Assembly (NCBI RefSeq): GCF_021441885.1
Contig: NZ_CP090438.1
Coordinates: 558,001 to 622,000, forward strand
Origin: Vibrio maritimus
Lineage (GTDB): Bacteria; Pseudomonadota; Gammaproteobacteria; Enterobacterales; Vibrionaceae
Reading direction: 5' to 3'
DNA: 64,000 nt
Every line of letters begins with the position of its first letter. Positions within the stretch are counted from its first letter, which is position 1. The notes under the pieces are model-generated. The model had not been told where the DNA came from, ran no database searches, and saw nothing but the letters and a program-made list of their open reading frames with translations. The position numbers were made by a program, and so were the translations under genes. Of this stretch, positions 53,235 to 61,109 are shown piece by piece.

Positions 53235-53378
53235 ATTGCGTTTTTTTGTTGCATAAGAATAAAGAAAAACAACGAGTTCGTGCCTGTGCAATGACACTTA
53301 TATGAACAAAAGTAAAAAAAGATTTCTATACCGAAATTGGACTTTACTCGCAGTCGTATTTTGGTATCCTACGCCGCG

Positions 53379-53399
53379 CTACCAGTAGGGTAGTTTTTT
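53379..53399 (+). promoter_or_regulatory. Attenuator-like hairpin with T6 in the MgtE-gene leader
   Basis: CTACC (53379-53383), AGTAG loop, GGTAG (53389-53393), TTTTTT (53394-53399). It lies just before the ribosome binding site of the leader ORF. The 5-bp stem is short, so a conditional terminator or a pairing partner for 53484-53500 is more likely than a constitutive terminator. Confidence 0.5.
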
Positions 53400-53410
53400 C
53401 GGAGATAACT

Positions 53411-53455
53411 ATGAACAATACCGACCATCCTCCTAGTATGAAAGGAGAAGAATAG
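53411..53455 (+). CDS. Putative 14-residue leader peptide (MNNTDHPPSMKGEE)
   Basis: ATG 53411 has GGAG six bases upstream (GGAGATAACT) and TAG at 53453-53455. The peptide has a Pro-Pro pair and three acidic residues, features that stall or destabilise ribosomes at low Mg2+ in enterobacterial mgtA leaders. An internal hairpin CTCCT/AGGAG (53430-53434 and 53443-53447) overlaps its codons. It lies 203 bp before the MgtE-like gene. Confidence 0.5.
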   Translation: MNNTDHPPSMKGEE

Positions 53456-53658
53456 CCTCACGTCGGTAATTGCGATCTTCGCTCCTACCGTTGAGGTAGG
53501 TGTATTTCCTTTCTGTAACACCCTGATATTTTTCTCCTTTCTTCTATTTAGTCACTCTATAAGTGTGCTTGTTGCATGGCAGTTGTGCTGTGTCTAACTG
53601 TGCCCATAGAGAGCTGACGTTTTGATGGTCGTTACCAACGCTAATCGGGAGATTCGCC
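53456..53658 (+). promoter_or_regulatory. Remaining mRNA leader of the MgtE-like gene
   Basis: Hairpin CCTACC (53484-53489) / GGTAGG (53495-53500); its CTACC can instead pair with GGTAG 53389-53393, and its GGTAG with CTACC 53379-53383. A pyrimidine-rich stretch follows: 53503-53550 has only two G, a composition favoured by Rho. The gene's own ribosome binding site GGGAGA is at 53646-53651. Confidence 0.45.
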
Positions 53659-54507
53659 ATGACGGTAATGAGCAATACATATATTGAAAATGCAGCACCT
53701 CGCTTCTCGGAAGAGGAGATCAGTGCAGCAACAAAAGCATTCCTACAATACGACACAGATCAGCAACTGAACTTACTGACAGTGATGCCGATTGATGAAG
53801 CAGTAGGTGTGCTACAACACTGTGCCCTAGGGCAAGTGCAATTTCTAATTGAAGAACTTGATCTGCAAGGTCACGATAAGCGAGCAAGACTGTTCGCTCA
53901 CCATTTGGGGTTAATTCACTCAGAAGCGGAAACCACAGGTGGCTATCTAACAACAGGTGTACTCGAGCACGTTAAGCAGCGTATAGGCTGGATCATTACG
54001 TTGGCTCTATTGGGTATCGTATCTGGGCTTATTATTGCTCAGTATGAAGATACGCTTAGTCAGCTTGTACTGCTTGCCGTCTATATGCCGGTGATCGCCG
54101 CCGCTGGTGGTAATACAGGTACTCAGGCTGCGACCTTGGTCATTCGCGCCTTAGCGACAGGCGAGCTACGCAAAAGGCAGTGGCTTGACGTGTTGTGGAA
54201 AGAAAGCCGCGTGGCGGTCTGTCTTGCGGCTGCCGTTGCACTCGTAATGGTAGGGCGCATACTGGTCTTTGGCGATGCGAATTCAGCTGGCGGCTTTGAT
54301 ATTAACTTGATTGCGATGGCCATTGCCGTGGCGCTGTTTATTCAGGTCACAGTGTCCACGACATTGGGTGGCGTGCTACCAATCATTGCACGTGTATTCA
54401 AGTTGGATCCTGCTGTACTTGTGAGCCCAGTGCTAGCCTCTATCGTGGATATCTCAGGTATGTGGATTTACTTCACTGTGGTCAATCACTTCTTAGGATT
54501 GTCTTAA
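53659..54507 (+). CDS. Short MgtE-like Mg2+ transporter lacking CBS domains
   Basis: 282 residues. An N-terminal soluble helical part (about 1-100, MgtE N-domain-like: LLTVMPIDEAVGVLQHC) is followed directly by five transmembrane helices of the MgtE pore, with the family motif AAAGGNTGTQAATLVIRAL near 150-168 and LDPAVLVSPVLASIVD near 253. Full MgtE is about 450 residues with two Mg2+-sensing CBS domains; these are absent. Regulation may therefore rest on the mRNA leader. ATG 53659; Met4 is an alternative. Confidence 0.85.
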   Translation: MTVMSNTYIENAAPRFSEEEISAATKAFLQYDTDQQLNLLTVMPIDEAVGVLQHCALGQVQFLIEELDLQGHDKRARLFAHHLGLIHSEAETTGGYLTTGVLEHVKQRIGWIITLALLGIVSGLIIAQYEDTLSQLVLLAVYMPVIAAAGGNTGTQAATLVIRALATGELRKRQWLDVLWKESRVAVCLAAAVALVMVGRILVFGDANSAGGFDINLIAMAIAVALFIQVTVSTTLGGVLPIIARVFKLDPAVLVSPVLASIVDISGMWIYFTVVNHFLGLS

Positions 54508-54553
54508 CCACTCAAGAACTCGGCTATCTAATCGCAGAGAACGCAGAGCGCAG

Positions 54554-55993
54554 CTATTGCTGCGCTTTGTTGTTTGAGCGTTCTAACGAGAAACTGTAAT
54601 CGACGACTTGTCGATAATAGGCTTTCTCGAACTGGGTGAGCGGCGACTCTACCGGTTTGCTCGTCGTAGGCTTCTGAGGGTGATAATCCGTCACAAATTG
54701 CACGAACAAGCTCTCACGCTCTCCTTTGCTACCCAGGCCAAATCCCATCATATTGTAAGTACCGAACAGTGAACCACTTTTGGCGACAATTGCGCCCTTT
54801 ATAGGGGCTTTTCGCATGCTTGAGCGATACTTTAGCGTGCCGTTATTTCCTGAGACTGGCATCAATCGCGCGAGTTTTAATTGGCTGTCATTGTTATGGA
54901 TGTAGCTAAGGACTTGCTGCATCTGATTGGCTGTCACACGGTTATTACGAGATAATCCTGAGCCATCTTCAAGCACGGCGAGTTCAAGATCGATGCCCGC
55001 TTTATCTTTCAAAATGGCTTTAATCGCTTCAGTACCGTTGTTAAAAGAGCCGGGCTCATTAAAGTAGGTCGCGCCTAGGGTTTTGGTGATGTTATCCGCA
55101 TAGAGGTTGTTGGAATCTTTGAGCATGACAGCAAGCAGGTCATTCAGCGGACGAGAACGCTGGACGAACAGTGGCTTCTGGCTGGTTATGTTGGGCGTAC
55201 CTACTCGCACTTCACCTGAGAGCGTGACGCCAAGGCGTTGTAACTCAGATTTAATTACGTCGACTGTAAATTGCTCAGGAGAAGAGACAGCAAATTTAAG
55301 GGGGATGGGGGACTGACGTTGCACCGCGCAGCCACTAATCGAGTACTGGTTATTTGGGCTGACTTCGAGCTCTAGGTCGCAATGACTTTGCTCTTGTTGT
55401 TGTTTGGATACGCTAAGCGCCGTAGTTGATGCACTGACAGGCTGGTGTGATGGGATATTCACACGTGTGGAACCATTGCTATTGGTGTAGAGCGCGCCTT
55501 GGACACAATTACCGTCAAGGGTAATGGCCGACGCTGGAGCGCTGTAGCAAACCCCAAGAATATCCCAAGGCCATCCTACACCACGCTGATAACCTGAAAA
55601 AGCCCGGTCATCCAACCAAATATTATTGAAGCGAGAACCTACTTCTGACTTAGCTTCTTTGAGCATAGTCGTCAGTGATGCTCGACTAAACGTTGGGTCT
55701 CCAGAATACTTGATGATCAGGTCATTGCCTGATGTATAAAGCGTGGTTTCAAATCGAAAACTATCAGGTAGCGTCAGCTTTGCTGCCAAAGCTGTGACCA
55801 CTTTGAGCGTACTCGCTGGTGGAAAGAATTGATCGATATTTTCTGCGATAAGAGGCTGCTCTGGGCTTGAGAGTGGCGCGATTAGCTGCGCATTGCGACT
55901 ACCATATGGTAAGTGCTTGCTGGCATCGATGCCGGTGGCAAATATCGACGATGAAAAAAGCAGAAGACAGCTGAGTGAGAGTTTTGGTGTCAT
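54554..55993 (-). CDS. dacB: D-alanyl-D-alanine carboxypeptidase/endopeptidase PBP4
   Basis: A periplasmic peptidoglycan DD-peptidase of 479 residues with a signal peptide (cleaved near IFA, 19). Active-site motifs: SxxK in PPASTLKVV near 58, SxN in DSNNLYADN near 295, and KSG in AKSGSL near 405, with the PBP4-type insert between SxxK and SxN. Divergent from greA, as in E. coli. Confidence 0.93.
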   Translation of the reverse strand: MTPKLSLSCLLLFSSSIFATGIDASKHLPYGSRNAQLIAPLSSPEQPLIAENIDQFFPPASTLKVVTALAAKLTLPDSFRFETTLYTSGNDLIIKYSGDPTFSRASLTTMLKEAKSEVGSRFNNIWLDDRAFSGYQRGVGWPWDILGVCYSAPASAITLDGNCVQGALYTNSNGSTRVNIPSHQPVSASTTALSVSKQQQEQSHCDLELEVSPNNQYSISGCAVQRQSPIPLKFAVSSPEQFTVDVIKSELQRLGVTLSGEVRVGTPNITSQKPLFVQRSRPLNDLLAVMLKDSNNLYADNITKTLGATYFNEPGSFNNGTEAIKAILKDKAGIDLELAVLEDGSGLSRNNRVTANQMQQVLSYIHNNDSQLKLARLMPVSGNNGTLKYRSSMRKAPIKGAIVAKSGSLFGTYNMMGFGLGSKGERESLFVQFVTDYHPQKPTTSKPVESPLTQFEKAYYRQVVDYSFSLERSNNKAQQ

Positions 55994-56414
55994 GGCGATT
56001 CAAAGAAGAATGGGCTTAGTTTTAATGTAGGCTAGCAACCTATTAAGTCGAGATAAAGCGTTAAATTTTCGCAAAAAGTCGCTTTGAATGGTCTTTGTAC
56101 TACACAGAGAAACGGACGTAAGGTCGCTCACACTTTCATACTATCGTTGGCGTGGTTTACCTTGCGAAATCAAAGCCAACTAGGCTATATTGTTGCGTTG
56201 CTCGAAGAGATCTATTCCGATCCTCTTAACTAAGAGCACTAAAGCCAGTGCAAGTAGTCGGGTGTTCCCATTACCTTAATATCCGAATCTCAGTGATTTG
56301 TATCCACGGATTGATTACACTAGGCTTAATCCAGTTTATTTTTCAAATTGTACTCAGGCTTGCTTGAGTAGGGTTTTATTGTCCAAAGGATGCTTTGGAA
56401 AAGAGGTTGTTATA
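55994..56414. promoter_or_regulatory. dacB / greA divergent region
   Basis: 421 bases without a supported ORF. It includes a plausible greA promoter (56162-56191) and a hairpin CCAAAG-GATG-CTTTGG (56383-56398) five bases before the greA AGAGG. The greA leader would be about 215 nt, reminiscent of E. coli greA, whose leader is attenuated to give GraL RNA; no terminator-like T-run is seen here. Confidence 0.4.
56162..56191 (+). promoter_or_regulatory. Candidate greA sigma-70 promoter
   Basis: TTGCGA (56162-56167), 18-bp spacer, TATATT (56186-56191). Confidence 0.35.
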
Positions 56415-56888
56415 ATGGAAAAGGTTCCAATGACTGTACGTGGCGAACAGCAGCTACGTGAAGAGCTAGATCGTCTACTTAAACTTCGTCCACAGATTTC
56501 TGAAGCAATTGCAGAAGCGCGTGAACTTGGTGACCTGAAAGAGAACGCAGAATATCACGCGGCTCGTGAAGAGCAGGGCATCTGTGAAGCCCAAATTCGT
56601 GATATTGAATACAAGCTGTCGGTAGCGCAAGTTATCGATGTGACTAAGCTAGATAACACAGGCAAGATCATCTTTGGCTCTACTGTGACTCTCATTGATA
56701 TCGATACGGATGCTGAGCAAACTTACCAAATCGTGGGTGATGACGAAGCTGATATTAAATCTGGTCGCATCTCAGTAAGCTCACCGATCGCGCGTGGCCT
56801 TATCGGTAAAATGGAAGGTGACGAAGTAACTATCGTAACTCCTGGTGGTCAAAAAGACTTCGAAATCGACAAGGTAGCTTACGTTTAA
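56415..56888 (+). CDS. greA: Transcription elongation factor GreA
   Basis: Rescues backtracked RNA polymerase by stimulating RNA cleavage. 157 residues: N-terminal coiled coil with the acidic tip GDLKENAEYHAAREEQ (Asp and Glu catalytic pair near 41-44), C-terminal FKBP-like domain. The start ATG 56415 gives MEKVPMTVRG; the longer frame from 56298 would add 39 residues without family match. Confidence 0.95.
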   Translation: MEKVPMTVRGEQQLREELDRLLKLRPQISEAIAEARELGDLKENAEYHAAREEQGICEAQIRDIEYKLSVAQVIDVTKLDNTGKIIFGSTVTLIDIDTDAEQTYQIVGDDEADIKSGRISVSSPIARGLIGKMEGDEVTIVTPGGQKDFEIDKVAYV

Positions 56889-56918
56889 GCTGCGTTGTTG
56901 ACTGAAAGGTCGAAAGAA

Positions 56919-56943
56919 AGTCGCCAATTTGGCGGCTTTTTTT
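56919..56943 (+). terminator. greA terminator
   Basis: GTCGCCAA / TTGGCGGC stem (56920-56927 and 56929-56936), then seven T. Confidence 0.9.
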
Positions 56944-56992
56944 GTGCCTGCATGATGGTGGCATCGAACTCGTTTGACAGATACACGTTGTC

Positions 56993-57026
56993 GGAAAAAT
57001 GAAAAGGCCGCAGATGCGACCTTTTC
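56993..57026 (-). terminator. yhbY terminator
   Basis: On the minus strand GAAAAGGTCGCA-TC-TGCGGCCTTTTC (one mismatch), followed by ATTTTTCC. Confidence 0.75.
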
Positions 57027-57070
57027 CACTTTGAAACAAATTGTTTCTATAAAATCAACTGATCAACAAA

Positions 57071-57367
57071 TTACTTGCGTGGCAGTTCGATTTTCTTTTG
57101 CTCTGACTGACGGTAAAGAACAAGAGTCTTACCGATAACCTGAACTTTTTCCGCTTTCGTTTCGCGCACAATAGCGTCGATAATCAGCAGTTTAGTTTCA
57201 CGGTCTTCTGACGCCACCTTCACTTTGATCAGTTCGTGGTGGTCAAGAGCGATTTCGATTTCCGCTAGAACAGCCTCTGTTAGTCCATTTGCGCCCATAA
57301 GCACAACGGGTTTCAGTGCGTGTGCTAGGCCTTTTAGGTGCTGTTTTTGTTTGGTGCTTAGGTTCAT
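57071..57367 (-). CDS. yhbY: CRM-domain RNA-binding protein YhbY
   Basis: A 98-residue single CRM domain associated with pre-50S ribosomes. GxxG-like loop in VLMGANGLTEAV near 23, and HHELIKVKVASEDRE near 43. The start at ATG 57367 gives MNLSTKQKQHLKGLAHALKP; a longer frame would add 18 residues. Divergent from rlmE, as in E. coli. Confidence 0.92.
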   Translation of the reverse strand: MNLSTKQKQHLKGLAHALKPVVLMGANGLTEAVLAEIEIALDHHELIKVKVASEDRETKLLIIDAIVRETKAEKVQVIGKTLVLYRQSEQKKIELPRK

Positions 57368-57479
57368 AACGCGGCCAAATTTATTTACTATTAGGGTTGA
57401 AAAGTCGTATTTTAACGCCATCTAATGACGAAGACTATACTTTATTCTAAGGGCTTGCCCTTATCGAGTTGGAAATTGA

Positions 57480-58109
57480 ATGAGTAAGCAAAAACATTCG
57501 GCCAGTTCTGGTCGTTGGCTAAAAGAGCATTTTGATGATAAATATGCCAACGAGGCCAGAAGAAAAGGCTATCGTTCACGTGCTATCTTTAAGATTGAAG
57601 AGATTCAAAATAAAGATAAGCTACTGAAACCTGGGATGACTGTGGTTGACCTTGGTGCTGCTCCTGGTGGGTGGTCTCAATACGCAGCCAAAGTCGTTGG
57701 CGATGAAGGGCAGGTGATTGCCTGTGACTTGTTGCCAATGGATCCTATCTCTGGTGTGAGCTTCCTTCAGGGCGATTTTCGTGAAGAAGCGGTGCTCGAT
57801 GCACTACTAGAAAGAATCCAACCGGATATGGTCGACGTAGTAATGTCTGATATGGCTCCGAACATGGCAGGAAACTTATCTGTCGATCAGCCTAGAGCAA
57901 TGTATCTTGTTGAACTAGCATTAGATATGTGTCATCAAACTTTAGCACCTGGCGGCAGTTTCGTCGTGAAAGTGTTCCAAGGCGAAGGATTTGATGAATA
58001 CGTAAAACAGGTACGTGAAGCCTTCAAAGTGGTGAAGATTCGCAAGCCTGACTCATCTAGAGCTCGCTCTCGTGAGGTGTTTATTGTGGCTAATGGTTTC
58101 AAAGGCTGA
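57480..58109 (+). CDS. rlmE: 23S rRNA (U2552-2'-O) methyltransferase RlmE (FtsJ/RrmJ)
   Basis: 209 residues. The K-D-K-E catalytic tetrad is visible: Lys in RSRAIFKIEEI near 36, Asp in VMSDMAPNMAG near 122, Lys in FVVKVFQGEG near 162 and Glu in SREVFIV near 197. SAM-binding VVDLGAAPGGWSQY near 57-70. Forms the heat-shock pair with ftsH. Confidence 0.95.
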   Translation: MSKQKHSASSGRWLKEHFDDKYANEARRKGYRSRAIFKIEEIQNKDKLLKPGMTVVDLGAAPGGWSQYAAKVVGDEGQVIACDLLPMDPISGVSFLQGDFREEAVLDALLERIQPDMVDVVMSDMAPNMAGNLSVDQPRAMYLVELALDMCHQTLAPGGSFVVKVFQGEGFDEYVKQVREAFKVVKIRKPDSSRARSREVFIVANGFKG

Positions 58110-58206
58110 ACATTAGTTTACAAAGACAAAATTAACAATGTAGCTACAGCCTAAAAACTGTAGTACCCTACCTTTAATTACAATTAGTTATCGAGAGGCT
58201 GACACC

Positions 58207-60204
58207 TTGAGTGACATGGCAAAGAATTTAATTTTGTGGTTAGTCATCGCCGTTGTGTTGATGTCGGTATTCCAAAGCTTTGGGCCGGGAGAAAGTAACG
58301 GTCGAGCGGTAGATTACACCACGTTCGTACAGGAAGTTGGCAATGGCCAGATTCAAGAAGCTCAATTCAAAGACAGCGAGATAACCTTTACTCGTCGTGG
58401 CGGTGGCGGTCGTTTTGTGACTTACATGCCAGTTTATGATCAAAAACTTCTTGATGACCTAATTAATCAAAACGTGAAAGTTTCGGGTACTCCACCGGAA
58501 GAGCAGAGCCTGCTTGGCACTATCTTTATCTCGTGGTTCCCTATGATTCTTCTTATCGGTGTCTGGATTTTCTTTATGCGCCAGATGCAAGGCGGCGGTG
58601 GCAAAGGCGCCATGTCGTTTGGTAAGAGCAAAGCTCGTATGATGAGCGAAGAACAGATTAAAACTACCTTTGCTGACGTTGCAGGTTGTGACGAAGCAAA
58701 AGAGGACGTTAAAGAGCTCGTAGACTACCTACGTGATCCAAGCCGCTTCCAGAAGCTGGGCGGTAAGATCCCAACGGGTGTTCTAATGGTTGGTCCTCCA
58801 GGTACGGGTAAAACGCTTCTTGCTAAAGCGATTGCCGGCGAAGCGAAGGTACCGTTCTTCACGATTTCTGGTTCTGACTTCGTAGAAATGTTCGTCGGTG
58901 TAGGTGCATCTCGTGTACGTGACATGTTCGAACAAGCGAAGAAAGCAGCACCTTGTATCATCTTCATCGATGAAATCGATGCGGTAGGTCGTCAGCGTGG
59001 CGCTGGTGTTGGTGGTGGTCACGATGAGCGTGAGCAAACCCTTAACCAAATGCTCGTAGAGATGGATGGTTTCGAAGGTAACGAAGGTATCATCGTTATC
59101 GCGGCAACTAACCGTCCAGACGTACTTGACCCAGCTCTACTTCGTCCTGGTCGTTTTGACCGTCAAGTTGTGGTTGGTCTACCTGATGTACGTGGTCGTG
59201 AACAGATCTTGAAAGTACACATGCGCAAAGTACCTCTAGCGTCAGACGTTGAGCCATCTTTGATCGCACGTGGTACGCCAGGCTTCTCTGGTGCAGACCT
59301 TGCTAACCTAGTAAACGAAGCTGCTCTGTTTGCAGCGCGTGGTAACAAACGCAACGTGTCTATGGTTGAGTTCGAACTAGCGAAAGACAAGATCATGATG
59401 GGTGCAGAGCGCCGCTCTATGGTGCTTTCTGAAGAAACCAAAGAATCAACGGCATACCACGAAGCGGGTCACGCCATCGTTGGTCGCTTGGTACCTGAAC
59501 ACGATCCTGTGTACAAGGTATCTATTATCCCACGTGGTCGTGCACTGGGTGTGACTATGTACCTACCAGAGCAAGACCGTGTGAGTATGTCTCGTCAGCA
59601 CCTTGAGTCGATGATCTCAAGTCTATACGGCGGCCGTCTAGCTGAAGAACTTATCTACGGTAAAGACAAGGTATCGACAGGCGCATCAAACGATATCGAA
59701 CGTGCGACAGATATCGCTCGTAAGATGGTGACACAGTGGGGCTTCTCTGAAAAACTGGGTCCTCTACTGTACGCGGAAGATGAAGGTGAAGTGTTCCTAG
59801 GTCGTAGCGTAACTCAAACGAAACACGTATCGGGTGAAACGGCTAAACTGATTGACGAAGAAGTTCGTCTCTTGATTGACCGAAACTACGATCGTGCTAA
59901 GCAGATACTCGAAGACAACATGGATATCATGCACGCCATGAAAGATGCGCTTGTAAAATACGAGACCATCGATGCAGGTCAGATTGATGACCTGATGGAG
60001 CGCAAATCAGAGATTCGTGAGCCAGCAGGCTGGGCTGACCAAGCGGCAGCGCAGCAAGAAAAGGCAGAGGCTAAACCTGAGCCTAAAGCTGAAGAGCCTA
60101 AAGCTGAAGAGCCTAAAGTAGAAGAGCCAGCTGCGCCAGCCGCTGACTCAGAAACAAAGGCAGAAAACGTGTCCTCTGAGTCAACCAAGAAAGACTCAGA
60201 GTAA
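58207..60204 (+). CDS. ftsH: Membrane AAA+ protease FtsH
   Basis: Degrades LpxC, sigma-32 and misassembled membrane proteins. 665 residues: two membrane helices (about 8-25 and 102-122) around a periplasmic domain, Walker A GPPGTGKT near 196, Walker B IIFIDEID near 255, SRH region and zinc HEAGH near 417. TTG 58207 has GAGG eight bases upstream and is preferred; ATG 58216 (MAKNLILWLV) is the common annotation. The tail has tandem KAEEP units not found in E. coli. Confidence 0.95.
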   Translation: MSDMAKNLILWLVIAVVLMSVFQSFGPGESNGRAVDYTTFVQEVGNGQIQEAQFKDSEITFTRRGGGGRFVTYMPVYDQKLLDDLINQNVKVSGTPPEEQSLLGTIFISWFPMILLIGVWIFFMRQMQGGGGKGAMSFGKSKARMMSEEQIKTTFADVAGCDEAKEDVKELVDYLRDPSRFQKLGGKIPTGVLMVGPPGTGKTLLAKAIAGEAKVPFFTISGSDFVEMFVGVGASRVRDMFEQAKKAAPCIIFIDEIDAVGRQRGAGVGGGHDEREQTLNQMLVEMDGFEGNEGIIVIAATNRPDVLDPALLRPGRFDRQVVVGLPDVRGREQILKVHMRKVPLASDVEPSLIARGTPGFSGADLANLVNEAALFAARGNKRNVSMVEFELAKDKIMMGAERRSMVLSEETKESTAYHEAGHAIVGRLVPEHDPVYKVSIIPRGRALGVTMYLPEQDRVSMSRQHLESMISSLYGGRLAEELIYGKDKVSTGASNDIERATDIARKMVTQWGFSEKLGPLLYAEDEGEVFLGRSVTQTKHVSGETAKLIDEEVRLLIDRNYDRAKQILEDNMDIMHAMKDALVKYETIDAGQIDDLMERKSEIREPAGWADQAAAQQEKAEAKPEPKAEEPKAEEPKVEEPAAPAADSETKAENVSSESTKKDSE

Positions 60205-60216
60205 CCACTTGTGATT

Positions 60217-60244
60217 AAGCCCCGAGCCTAGCTCGGGGCTTTTG
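60217..60244 (+). terminator. ftsH terminator
   Basis: AAGCCCCGAGC (60217-60227) / GCTCGGGGCTT (60231-60241), CTA loop, TTTG. Confidence 0.88.
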
Positions 60245-60259
60245 TCGTTTAAAGCAGTT

Positions 60260-61090
60260 ATGATTTTACAAGCAAACAACAAAACACTCTCTCTCGATAC
60301 GCCCCAAGTCATGGGCATCGTCAATGTCACGCCAGACTCATTCTCCGATGGTGGGAAATTCAATTCGGTTGATGCCGCGCTTGAACAAGTTGACGCTATG
60401 GTCGCGTCTGGGGTTACCATTGTCGATGTAGGTGGCGAGTCAACGCGCCCTGGAGCGCCAGATGTTGAACTACAAGAAGAGCTAAAGCGTGTTATCCCGG
60501 TCATTAAAGCCATCCGTGAACGACATGACGTGTGGATTTCTGTCGATACGAGTAAGGCAGAAGTGATGCGTCAAGCGGTAGAGGCGGGTGCCGATATCAT
60601 TAATGATGTCCGTGCACTTCAAGAACCAGGCGCTTTAGACGTTGCGGCTAAAGCTGGGGTGCCAATCTGTCTGATGCATATGCAAGGCCAGCCGCGCACT
60701 ATGCAAATGAATCCGACCTATGAGGATCTTTTGAAAGACGTGGCGGAATTCTTACAAGAACGTATCTCTGCGTGCGAAGCGGCCGGCATTTCTCGTGATA
60801 GACTCATCCTAGATCCGGGGTTTGGATTTGGCAAAACACTCGAACATAATTATCATCTGCTAGCGCATCTAGATAAATTCCATCAATTTGAATTGCCTAT
60901 TCTTGCTGGTATGTCGCGTAAATCAATGATTTTCAAATTGTTAGATAAAGCACCCGCAGATTGTTTAGCGGGAAGCCTTGCCTGTGCGACGCTCGCTGCC
61001 GCGAAAGGGGCACAGATTATCCGCGTTCATGATGCGGTGGAAACCGTTGAGGCGATGAAAATCGTCCAGATGATGCAATCAAATTTATAA
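60260..61090 (+). CDS. folP: Dihydropteroate synthase
   Basis: Joins pABA to the pterin pyrophosphate in folate synthesis; the target of sulfonamides. 276 residues. VMGIVNVTPDSFSDGG near 18-33, DVGGESTRPGA near 60, DTSKAEV near 100, and DPGFGFGKTLEHN near 180. The start ATG 60260 gives MILQANNKTLSL. It follows the ftsH terminator by 19 bp, so it may be transcribed by read-through. No sign of resistance-type insertions in the loop. Confidence 0.94.
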   Translation: MILQANNKTLSLDTPQVMGIVNVTPDSFSDGGKFNSVDAALEQVDAMVASGVTIVDVGGESTRPGAPDVELQEELKRVIPVIKAIRERHDVWISVDTSKAEVMRQAVEAGADIINDVRALQEPGALDVAAKAGVPICLMHMQGQPRTMQMNPTYEDLLKDVAEFLQERISACEAAGISRDRLILDPGFGFGKTLEHNYHLLAHLDKFHQFELPILAGMSRKSMIFKLLDKAPADCLAGSLACATLAAAKGAQIIRVHDAVETVEAMKIVQMMQSNL

Positions 61091-61109
61091 AAACGAATAA
61101 GGAAATAGA

